Shown: piece by piece, positions 17,503 to 30,100 of the stretch | How the letters are laid out: each line of letters starts with the position of its first letter | How positions within the stretch are numbered: position 1 is the first letter of the stretch | From: a virus | DNA length: 49,095 bases | Direction: 5' to 3' (one strand) | IMG/VR virus record: IMGVR_UViG_3300017783_003139 | Span: 1-49,095 of that record | Notes under the pieces: generated by a model | What the model saw: only the letters and a program-made list of their open reading frames with translations | What the model was told of the DNA's origin: nothing | Databases searched by the model: none | Program-made: the position numbers and the translations under genes

Positions 17503-18113
17503 TATTCACTCAATCCTGATAAACTTTGTACACGCACAGTATAATCAATTTGAATAAGTCTATTCAAACTCTTTTGTACTGGGTGGAAAATTACATGTGT
17601 TAACAGTCTACCTTGTCCTGATGGGCTATAACTTACTAAGCCTAGTTCATCAAATACATATAAACTATCAGCGTTGGTTGCGTTATCAACAGCATCTTGC
17701 CCTGTTGGCTCACCATAGTCAAGTAAGCAACTAACAACAATATCTGTATAATTAGTGCCGCTTACGTGCCTTGATTCAATTTTATTTCTTGCTGGATCTG
17801 TGTTATTAACACTTCTATCATCAACAACTTTGATAAAAGTTTGGTTATACAAACTAGCATTAGTTCCTGTTGAGTTTGGTGTTAAGTATGTAATAATGCC
17901 TGTAGGATCAATACTAGTTCCACCATTACCAAATGCCATTTGATACACAAATCCTTCACCTGCGTTAGCTAAACTTTCAGCTAATGAAATACTCATATTC
18001 TCATAATGAATAGCATTCCGTTTATCAATAAGCACTTCGCCTGATTTAGGGTCAGTTATCTTAATATGTCCTTGGAGCATTACTCCGTTTTGTTCTTTAA
18101 TAGTGTCTATCAT
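17502..18113 (-). CDS. Virion structural protein (baseplate/fibre attachment region)
   Basis: 203 residues. The sequence 'LQGHIKITDPKSGEVLIDKRN' at the start and 'VYQMAFGNGGTSIDPTGII' in the middle are features I recall from conserved structural proteins that sit between the baseplate genes and fibres of marine T4-like phages. 'LTHVIFHPVQKSLNRLIQID' near the C-terminus is another conserved stretch. Position between the giant protein and the fibres suggests an adaptor that links fibres to the baseplate; this is inference. Own late-type octamer at 18132-18139. Confidence 0.7.
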   Translation of the reverse strand: MIDTIKEQNGVMLQGHIKITDPKSGEVLIDKRNAIHYENMSISLAESLANAGEGFVYQMAFGNGGTSIDPTGIITYLTPNSTGTNASLYNQTFIKVVDDRSVNNTDPARNKIESRHVSGTNYTDIVVSCLLDYGEPTGQDAVDNATNADSLYVFDELGLVSYSPSGQGRLLTHVIFHPVQKSLNRLIQIDYTVRVQSLSGLSE

Positions 18114-18131
18114 AATTTTTTTCCTACACTG

Positions 18132-18139
18132 TATTTATT
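18132..18139 (-). promoter_or_regulatory. T4-type late promoter (AATAAATA)
   Basis: One mismatch from TATAAATA, 18 bases before the ATG at 18113. The TAA stop of the giant gene (18135-18137) is bases 3-5 of the octamer. Confidence 0.65.
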
Positions 18140-21100
18140 TGGGTAGCTCCACCTTTTCTGCCTTAAAGAAACGTGCAACCAAAGTTTCTGCGTCATTCAA
18201 TGATTCTCCAGTATTTGACCATAGTGTTCCTGTTCTACGCACTATTTGTATCTTAACTCCGTCTCCGGGTTTATTTAACAAAGTTACAAATGGTGTTCTT
18301 CCATCTACGGAGAACTCTGCTGGTGAAGTAACATCAGCTTCTGGGGAATCTTGGTCTATTGTTGCGTCAAATACTTGTATAGCATTTTTACGCAATCTCT
18401 TGCCACCTACAAATATTTCAAATTCATTAACACTATTTGGAGTAAATCCTAACTCAAATACTTGTGTTGAGTTATCTCCCTCTAATTCATCTATAGTAGT
18501 GTTATCTCTGTATGGTGCTGTTTGTGTACTATCAGCATTATATATGTCACTTCCTGCTAGATGTAGTGCTTTTGCTCCTGTTCCTAGCGTGCCTCTTTGA
18601 ATTTGACGTAATACGTTGCCTTGCTTAATTAGATATTCAATACGTTCGCCGTTTACAAATATAATACCTGGTATAGCACTATCTTTGTCTGGTGCGCTTA
18701 GTGTACTAGCATCTTCTAATACAATTTGTTTGTCTGTTACACTTAAATCGATTGCTAATTTAAGAGGTGCTTTGTCGCCTAAACGTTTGTAAATATTTCT
18801 ATTCAATATATCTTTGAACTGACTAAATCCGAACTTTGGACTAATTGGTCCTAAAGCACTAAATTGTATAAGTTCAATTACACTATTATCTGCGAAATTA
18901 GTCTTATATCTTAGATAATTTCTGTCATCAGTTAAAGTGTAGTCTATACTAGGTGTTTGTAATACACCATCAATTGTTAACCACACATACTGAGCATCAA
19001 TTGCTGTATTTCTTAGTTTTACTAATCCGCCTTGTAAACGTTTAAATTCTTTAAAGTCTTCACTGTTTGTATTAAGTACAGTTCTTGAAACAACATCATA
19101 ATTGATTCTTTCAAAATCCATGCTATCATGTTTATTAAATGTATACACAGTAAATTTTTCGCCTTCTGCTGGCGCTGTTGCTAATTGTATTGTGCTACCA
19201 CTATCTACCCAAACATCTTGACTATTAATACTTTGTATACTACCAAATGCGTAATCTCCGTCAGTACGTAAATAAACTTCTAATATATCGCCTTCATTAC
19301 CAATACCTGGCTCAAGTTTGATACTACTATTAGATGGACGTATATTATACTGAACAGCAATATCTAATTCTTTTCCGTTTAGTAATACTAATATATCACT
19401 TGCGTCGAAAGATCCAACTGGTGTTTGCCAAATTTTAACATAATATTCTCTTGCCGCAGTAACATTAAACTGTTGGTTATATCCTGGATTTAAAATCTTA
19501 TTACCTTTTTTAACAATTACATTATGACTGTTTGGTTTTGAACTGTATGGAGTTTTTGCTAAATCAAATAATCTTGTACTTCCATCACCTGTAAACTCGG
19601 TAGTTTCAATTCTACTGAAACTATCAGTTTTACTATAGATAGCATAACTAATTACACTATTATCTCTTGGTGCTGAACCAAATTCTAATGTTGCTTTAGG
19701 ATCAGCATCGTCAGTACTATCATCATTTGGACTTGCTACTAGTACACTTTCAACTTCGACGCCGTCAACTGTTGCGATATAATCTAAGTCTTCAGTATAT
19801 CTTGCTTTAGTAACATATTGTATAGTTGATCCATCAGCTATAATTTGTGCTTGCTCAAGAATGTTTTCGCCGTTGCCACTAATACTAACAATGTTTACTT
19901 CTGTACCTAACGCTGGCACACTAGCAAGGGTTACTATTTTATTTCTATAATCTACTGTATATTGTGACTGTGCTTGTATAATATTATTAACTGTAACAAT
20001 AAGTCCATCTTTGTTTTGTGGTTGTATACCAAACGCAAATTTTGCTTCTGTGCCATCAGATCTGTAAGAGTTACTAGATAATGTGCTACCGCCTTCTGTA
20101 GGTCTGTGGTAAACTTTAATATCTACTGAATCTAATACTTGTCCAGGAACTTGTTCTTCAGGTCCTTTACTTGTTGTAGGTGTAACAAAACCATCGCCAT
20201 CAATAATAATTTCTTCTGGGTTAATACCTTTTGCTGTTCCAAATGCTAAATCGCCACCTTGTAATAATGTATCATAAGATGTAGGATCCGGAATAACTGA
20301 TCCGTCTGATGATTTCTTACGTACAACAACCACATCGCCACTAACAAATCTTTGTACATCCATTGTTATAGTAACTGTGCTTGTAGTTCCGTCACCTGTT
20401 AATGACTGTAATACAGCATTATCATTAGTTTGGCTTTCTGTTCCAAAGTTTGGATCATCAAGTCTTACACCGTTTAGATAAATGTTATACTCTACACCAT
20501 TTTCTAATGGTGTAGTAAGTTGGAATACTTCCGTACTTCCATCTAACTGAAATATTTCATCTTCAAATGTAGTATCAAATGTATCGTATGTAGTTGTAAA
20601 CCAAGCATCTGAATCCCAACCTGTGCCAGATCCAAAATCAAAACTAGTAACTTCAACTCCGCCGTAGTCAATGCCGTCTAATAATTGTCCTAGATCGTTT
20701 CCGTATTGACCTGTAGTTGGATCATAATATAGATTAATTCTATCCTGTGCTTGTAACAAGTCAGGTGACTTATTATATTTTACAGATATAGTTTGACCAA
20801 GTTTTAATGACGTTGTAAAATTAACTCTTCCAAAGTTACGTGTAAATCCTTTTGTATCATCTTTAACATTTTCAAAAGAATATTCACTTTTTAACAATTC
20901 TAATCCATCTAGTGTAACAGTAATATTAGTTGACTTTAACTGCATTGGCCATTTTAAATCTAATTGTAACTGATCTAAACTACTAGTAAATGTTTCTGTT
21001 TCAACAAGTGTTTGAAATAAGTAGGCTCCTGTAACTCTGTCAAACTTAACTCTAATATTTGAAGATTTTGCTTTACCGTTTCCAAAAATAGCACTTAGTC

Positions 21101-24100
21101 TAGCAGGAGAGCCACCTTCTTCAATTGAACCTATTATTGTTATTGTTGGATTAGATAAGTAACCTGATCCTGCGTTAATAATTTTAACTGAAGTTATTTT
21201 TCCGTTACCAACAAATGCTTCAGCTTTAGCGCCAGAGCCGCCGCCACCTGTAATCTGTATAATAGGAGCAATGTTGTATCCTGAGCCTGGATCAGCAATA
21301 GCAATACTTGTAATTTCAAATCCTACATTGTCAGCCCAGTGTTTTTGTGGATATTCTGTAATACGAGAATTGTCTGAAACAATTTCACCATCTACAATTT
21401 GTACACTTTGCGGTACAATTTTACCTTGTAGCTCACTGTATACCGGTGGTAAATCAAAGTCAGTAATACTGTTGTTTGAAGTTTCTAAATTTTCGTATGA
21501 ACTTAGGTATTCTCTAACCTTAGTTTTATACGGTTTCATTTCTTCTACGTATTTTTCATAACTAGGAAGACTGTCATTTTTAAATGTTATTCTTTGATCT
21601 AAACTACCTACATTGTGTTTTGCTTTTACAAAACTTGTTTTAATTGCCCAGTCTACATTTAGTTGCTCTGTGAAAACATATTTTAGACTTGCGAAGAATA
21701 ATTGATTCCAGTGTACTTGTAACTGATCTATAAAAATATCATTCTTAACAATATTAATAATTTTACGCATTTCTTGTACAGGTTCAGTATCATAGAATAT
21801 TCTATCATAACTTGCGCCGTCAAATGCTATATTGTCACTATTAACATCATACAAGCTATCTAAGAATTCAATAGTTCCGTTCTGTCTACCAATAGTTGAA
21901 TAGTTTATACTATAGTCGCTAGTATCTTCATCGGCAACTTTTTTAAGTAATAACCAGCCGCCTGTACCAACGTTATCAATTTTTACAATATCGCCAATAT
22001 TATTTTCTAATCCATATAGTTGATAACTGGCATCAATATTATTATTAATAAATGTAAACTGATTGTAATCTTTAGCGTACCAATCAATATATTTCCAATA
22101 TAAGTTTACATCATAACTTTGTGTAAGTGTTCTTTGATACTCTATGCCGTTCCACTGGAATACACTCCACTTACCATTAATATTTTCATCGTTTTTAACA
22201 AGTACAGCAAATTTTCTTACAGTAATACGTGCATTACTACTGTATCCTTTACCAGGATTAATAATTTCTACTGAACTAATTCTGCCTCTAGTGTCTAAAC
22301 TTACGTTAAGCTCGGCACCTGTTCCTTGAGTATCTGTAATTGCGTAGGTTGGTGGATTAATATATCCTTCACCTGGATCTGTAATTAGCACATTAATAAT
22401 AACACCATTTTCGATTTCTAATGTTAGTGTAGCAGGCTTAACACGAGCAATACTTACAAATCTCATTTCAGCAAATGTGTCTGCTGTTGTATCAAAAATA
22501 CCTGTTGCTACTGTTGGTAGCGGATCAAACTCAGTCAACTTTGTTAAATCAAAATCGTCTACAATTAAATTATCTTTTAAAACACCATTAACTCTTTCAA
22601 CAAACTGTTTACGTGCTTCTGTCTTATTTATAAACCAACTTTGTCTTGGCTGATTTAGAGAACCGTATTTTTGGTTAGTTGGAAGGTTAATATCCGGAAC
22701 AGGACGTTCGTTTGTGTCAAAGCCAACTAAACTATCAAACCATTTTTGTTCAATTACTCTATTTGGAATACTTGTTTCCAATCCATCAGTTATAATTTGA
22801 TATTGATTGTGTGTATTCTGTTCTTGGTTATCAATAGTCCACCAATTGAAACTTATTGCTACGTCTTTGTCTTGTATAAGGCTTTCACAGTTGAATAACG
22901 CAAAACGCTGATTGCTTAACATAGCAACAAATCTATATCCAATCGAAGCTGGATCTGAAATATATGTAGCAACATCGAATCCAGTAACACTTCTATTTTC
23001 TACTGACGGAAGTGTACGCTTGTTCTTAACCCAATAGTAATAAAAATTAGCAAATGTACCCGAAGCACTATTGTATTTTCTACGTTTAGAATAAACACTA
23101 TCTCCGTATTTTGTTGTACCACTTATCCCATCAACAAGTCCTGATTCAGATCCTTGTTGTGCGTCCCATTCGCTTGGTAGCAATGTTGACTCTACCCATT
23201 CGTAAATATCAACTGTTGTACCTTGGAATAGTTTATTAAAATTATTAGTACCTTCTGTAATGTCGCCTTGATGATGATTAATAAATCTAGCACTATCAAT
23301 ATCCCACCATAACTTACCAATCCAAGTATCACTTGTGTAGTCTAAATCATGTGTTTGTATATTAGCATCTGTACTTATATTGTATCTACAAGGGTCATAA
23401 CTGGTTTTAAAACTAATCTCTTGTTCTGCTGGTCCAGCAATTTTTCCTTGTATAGGATCAATGTAATCAATATATGATACTAAAGTATTATCTACAGTAT
23501 TATAAAGGAATACACCTTTGAATTTTTCTGTGTCAGCTGGAATTACAGGACTTCTAGCAATATCCCAGGCTTTAGAATTTAATGGTTTTCTGTATTCAGC
23601 AACAACTCCTCTATCTTGTACTCCATTAGTGATAGTGGTTTGCTTAGGCAATCCAACATATACATGGTTATTTTTAACTTTTAAAATACTACCAAAATCT
23701 TCAGTGTCTACGTTATAGCTAAAGTCTTGTCCGTATAATAAACTATCATTAATAGATTCGTATATACTAACTAATCCGCTATTGTTATCCGTAGTTAAGA
23801 ATTCAGTATTTCCTCTGTCAAAGGATGTAAAAGTATCAAAAGTTGTTTGAGTTTGTATATCTCCACCTTTGGCTGTAATAGCAAGAGTAGCACCGTCAAA
23901 GTCTAACTTACTACCAAATCTAGTATTTGGTGTTGCGTCTTTTGGTCTAATAGTTTGTTTATATACAAAAGTATCTCCGCTCTGTACATATACATACACT
24001 GCTCCATTTGACCTACTTGTATCGCTATTAAATGAAGCACCAATAGCAATTTTCTTGCCGTCGGCACTAATTGCTATATCTTCTCCAAAATGTTCTGTAA

Positions 24101-27100
24101 GATCTGATGGTTCAAGTATTTGACTATAAACGTATTGATCTTCAAATTTTCTATATATAACAACCTTAGTATTTGGCACAGCACTATCTTGTGTGTTTAG
24201 GTATCTAGCAGTGGTAATTAATACACTACCATCAGTGCTTACATCAAATGATTCGCCTACTTCTTCTAAGTATAACTGATCAACTGTACTTTCAGTAATA
24301 CTAAAGTTAGTATCGTTTGGTACATAACCTAGTAAGTCAATTCCACTATTAACCTGCTCCCATAATAAAGGATTAAACACTCCTGGAACAATATTACTTT
24401 TTGATTCATACACTGCTTCGCCGAATTTAACATATTCACCCTGTACATATGACGCTGATGATCTATGTAATCCTCTATATAACGGTTCGCTACCAATAGT
24501 CCAATTTTCTGTTGGTGTTTTATCAACGAAGAATATCTTACCATTGTTTACTTCAGTGCCATCACCTTTAGCATGAATATATAATCTGTAGTTTTCTCCT
24601 GTTTGAGAAAATTTAAGTTGATTACCTAGTCTGCGATTGTTTTCACTCTTTGGTAAAGTATAGTAACTTAATAATTGGTATGTTAATCCTTTTTTCTCGT
24701 ATACAGCAAACGCTCCTTCGTTAGTAAATCCGCTTTCTGTACCTTCAGGTGATAATGGAAGATTATAAGTTCTTGTCCAATCTAAATTTAAAGCACTTGG
24801 AGGAGTAGCTAATTCAAAAATTCCGCTAACTGTAGCACTTTGATATAAGAAATATTCTAATGCTTGTAATGTATTAGTAGTTGGAATAGAAATATTTGTT
24901 TGCTTGTCAATAACTATTAACGGTCCTGAAATACTATTTTCATGATGTACTGCGTTAATTGGACCAATTGTTCTTAGTGTACTATCATTTTCAACAAATG
25001 TAGCATTAGAGTTAACTCCATAATCACTACCTACTGACATTGTTCCAGTTTTATTCTTAAAGAATATTCTTACAACACCAAAATCTCTTTTAATATATAC
25101 AATTTCTGCTGACTCACCTGAGGCGCTATCAGTAATTGTGTTACCTACTAATGGAATAAAAGGATCACCTTGTAGATTAAAGTTTGTTAATCTTACATCC
25201 ATAAATCCGTTCCATATATCAGCAACAGTGTGTTCAGTATCGTTAATATATGTAAAGTCTAAATTAATAGCACTTGGATTTTGTACAATCCCGTTTACTG
25301 TTATATTATTAAGCCAGACTCTAAGTTTATCACCAACTGTAGTGTTTGCTCCAGCAACAGCTTCTGATCTTATAAACCATTTACTATCAATTCTGTCAAT
25401 TAGTGTTGATCCTTCAGTGTGTGATAATGTACCAATCAAAGAAGGTTGTGTTGGTTTAGTAATGTCTTGTTGTAATTGTACATCTAAGATATTTGTAAAG
25501 TCTGGAGTTGGTGTTACAAAGTCGTTCTCTACTTTGATAGTTTGAATAACAAGTTGAGGATCTGTTTCTTCTAACTCTGTTGTGTTAAATAAAGAACCTA
25601 CATCAATCTTCCACCAACCGTTATGATATGTATCATCAGTTTTTAATATAACTTGATAATCACCAACTGTAACATTATTTTGTGTAAGCACTCCGGACTC
25701 AGTAAATGTACCATTAATATCGTTAATGTATACTGCCATTTGGTTGTCGTCGTTTACTTTTCTGTAAACAACTGTAGCTTTTCCTGTATCAGTTTGTACT
25801 ATACTACCAACATCTGGAACACTTAACGAACTTTCAATTTGTAATACTTTTTGTACTTTTGCTGTAATAGTATGTTCACCATTTATAAATGATTCAGTTA
25901 ATACTGGATCGCTATTAAATGGATCTCTACCTGAAAGATTGCCTGTAGTATATCTATTCCATTTTAAGAATAATCTATCTCCGGCTTTAGTTCCTTCAAA
26001 CTGTTCTTGTTCAGCTCTAATCAAAATATGATCAGTTGCTACATCAGTACCTAGGCCGTAATCACCTCTTGCCATAAACACTGTTTCTGGGTATTCATTA
26101 GCAAAGCTATCATAAGTTCCGTCTAAACTCTGTTGGTTACTTGATGATGCTGGGAATAACTGTATACTATCGCCTTCAATAGTACGTTTAGCTTTCCATA
26201 ATTGTTCATCATATAATACAACATCACCGGCAACATAATTTACTAAACTATTATACTCGCCTTTTAGTTTACTTTTTAAATTTCCGGCATTTGGTGATCC
26301 AATAGCAAGATATTTGTTGTCACCGGATATTGCTACACTTGTGCCAAAGCCGCCATTTTGATCATATAAAAATGCTTGTTCGTCAATTTGCTGTAAGTAT
26401 CCAAAATCTGTATTGTCGCTTGGGCGAGCATATATGTATACTGAACCGTTAAGATCTTTAGGCGCACTAATTGCTATAGTATTGTTATTATCACTAATAG
26501 CAAAATCTGCTCCGAAATCTTTTTGTGTACTGTCTAACAATCCTGCTAATGTATTTTTAATATCTGTCTTTAACTCAAACACTTGCTTATTTTTAAGCAC
26601 TGTCCATTTGCCGCTATCGTCATCATCAATCCAGATAGTATCGTTGTACTGTTTATTATCTGAATCTGTACTAAATTGCTTACTACTTTTAATAATGTCA
26701 TTAGCTGTAGCTATATTAGGTAATCTATAATTGGTAAATTGTGTTAGGTATCCGTTAGCAGAATCAATAGCAGTAATACTGTCTGTTGTTTTAAGTGTTA
26801 ATACATTTAAATTAATAGATTCAATTTCATAAAAACCATCAACGTCTGTATCAATATCATGTACACCAATTATATCACCGACAGATGCCTCTGCTATAGT
26901 GTCTAATGTAATAGTGAAGGAATCTGTATCACTATCTGATATACTTGTAATTTTATTACTACTTTCTACATGCTTATACACTGCCCATGTTGTTTGTGTT
27001 TTTGAATTTGCTGTCCATACATAACTATTAGCTGGAATTTCTGTTAATGTTTTATCAACAATACTTGAATATGTTAGTAGTTGTACAGTTACATCATTTG

Positions 27101-30100
27101 GGTTTACATAACCAGCAGTTTTAGTATAACTGTTGGCATCATTAAAATATTTTATAGGTAACGGTTTATGATCATAATTTTTTGACTTTGTTAAAATATC
27201 ATTTTGTGTAAGTCTATAAATTAAACTTGTATCTTGAGGATCAATAGCGTCAACTAATTCAACCTTCTGTGGTTCTTGTCTATATTTTTCTTCGTCTAAT
27301 TTAAATTCAAATTGGTCATCACCTGTAGTAGCACCATAACGTCCTACACGTATTGCCCATTCTTCGTAAAATTCTAAACTATCTTTACTTGCGCTTCCTA
27401 GTTTATCAAATAATTTTGTAAGAACATTCTTTGTTCCTTTATCTTGAATTGCGCCTTGGAAGAATTTAAACTGACTTACGTCATCATTAATAATATTTTC
27501 TAAGTAAGTTCTATTCTGATATCCAATTAAGTGCTGTGCTAGTCTTTGTTGATCAGCATCAAAGTTATCTGAATCAAGATCGTAAAAATCTAAGAATTGT
27601 TTTGCTTTATAATCCCAGTTAGGCAATAATCCTTGTTTTGGAGCACCGTCTAATCTTACAAAATTTGAATCTACAAAAAATTGTGTTCCGCTGACATCCT
27701 CTTTAGTAACATAATAAAACTGTTTGTGCTTAACTAATGTACCAATTGGGTAATCTTGGTACTCTTGCCATTCATAAATTTTAGCATCATCAAATATAAA
27801 GCCTGGTACATTAAATGATCCGTTCCAATTATCACTTCTATAGCCGCTTACTTTAATACGTTCTTGTCTATAACCTTGTGGTCTGTTATAGATAACATCG
27901 CCAAATACAGTTCTATTATCTAAAATAACTACGTGTTCATGCTGTACTGTAGGAATCTTTAAACTATAAATTCCTTCTTCAGTATTTTTAACATAAAGTC
28001 CAAATGAGTTTGAATTGTCTCTTTCTGTTGTAGCAAAGTCTGCTAATAAACGTTTACCGTCTGACGAAAGTAGACTATAATCATAAAAGTTATTGTAAAT
28101 GTCATCTACTACTTTAAATTCTTCGTTAAATTCAATTTGTTGGGCACTCGGACTTACTGTAAGAATAGTTCCACTATCCCAGTTTTGTGTTGTCCAATAC
28201 AAGTATTCTTTTGCTGATAGATCCCAGTTTTCAATTTCTTCTAAATCTTGGTTAAATCTTTCAAATATAAAACCTTTAGTTTGTAGGTATCGACCATAAC
28301 CTCTTATAAAGTCAACAACTTCTTGTTTTTCTCTATAAAGTGTTCCGTATGGAACATCTACTACATTTCTTAGGTCCCAATTTTTACTAAACATTGCCGC
28401 CGCTCCACCTTCTTGAGGTAATTCAGCTAATTTTTGGAACTTATCGTTATCAAATCCATCACTACTATTATGACCTACTTTAACTCTAAAGTAAGTTCCG
28501 CTATTTTCAACAATTTGACCAACTTCATAAAACTTACCACTGTCCCAAGTAAGGAAAGGTTCACTAGTTCCGCCAATATTAATTAGAGGATCATTATTTT
28601 TTCTAATAGGAGCATATGTTTTAAATGTAGGTCTTTCTTTATCATAACCTTTAACAATATATCCTGCTGGAACAACTTCAATTATAATACCACTATAAGA
28701 ATAAACATCAATAGGCGTACTTTTTACTAAGTGTATTTTATAATTTTCTTCTGGTACAAAAACATTTCCTTCATTAGTAGGTGTTCTTGAATCTAATATT
28801 AATCTAAATTTGTCTTGTTGTGTAAATCCGCCAATCTTAGCTGATATTTTATTTTGTAAGTTTTTAAGATTAGTCTGATACGTACCAAATTGGATAGTTT
28901 CGTTCTGTGCTAAGTATCCTTGAATATAATTTACAATACCCGAAGTAAAAATTCTTGTTGTATCAGTAGTATTATTAGGAAATACTAACTTTGATAGTTC
29001 AATATTTTTACTAGTATCAGTATACACTAGTTGATCTGCTTCATTTCTTTTAATTCTACTTCTATCAAATGCTAGACCAAAGAACTGTGCTGGTTGATGT
29101 AGTGCCCAGGTTTTCATTAAACTAAACGGATAATGTGAACTGTTACGCCAAGCCGCTTCAATAGGAGCTTCGTCACCAAATACAAAAGGTTCATTATAAC
29201 TAGAATCAACACCATACCTAGCAATACCACAATTAGCAGGATCTAATAAGTATCCTTGATCGTCAACCGGAATATAGTTAATGATATTATTGTTAATAAA
29301 CTTATTTCTATATTTTATTTTTTCACCTGGTTCACGAACAATACCTTTTGATAGATCTTCCCAAAGTATTAAATTATTACGTGTGTAAGGTGCTTCACCA
29401 TAAACTGTATCAAACCAATTAGGTTTAATTTTAAATCCTAAAACTTCCCAAGGATGACTGTGAGGTCTATCTGTGTTATAGAAATCTTTGTAAATTGCTC
29501 TCCAAAATCCCGGCAAGGGTAAATTGTCGATATCAGCAAATTTAGAATAGTTAAAAGTAAACCCGTTTGTACGATCAAATACTGTGTTAGTACTATAGTC
29601 CGGATTACCAACTGTTTCTAACCAAGAATTAAAATCACTAATAAGTGTATCTGTAATAGTGTATCTACTAAATCCTGTTTTGCGAGATTTTGTTTCAACA
29701 AAGTCTGCAATATCTAAAATTGACTCGTCATAAGGTTGTTTTAAGTTATTATAAATTCTTTTTTCAATATCTAATATTAGATGATCTCTAAAGTCTCCAA
29801 AGCATACCCATTTAGATCCATCATGACCTTGTATGATTGGTTTAGCCATTGGCCATTCGTCATATGCTACTGAGTTAGATGTAGCATGGCTCATATTACT
29901 ATTTGGCATATAGAATACTTTATTATATCCGGCAAACGTATGTATATGTGCTAATCCACTTCCGCCAGTGCCAACGTCGGCAGCCTGTGCGGCTGTTTCA
30001 GATGTGTATAACGGATAGAACCAACCTAGTTTACCTTTATAAGACATTGTTGTTTCTTCGTCAATGCCATAAATTTTATAAGGACCTTCTGATTCTGGAA

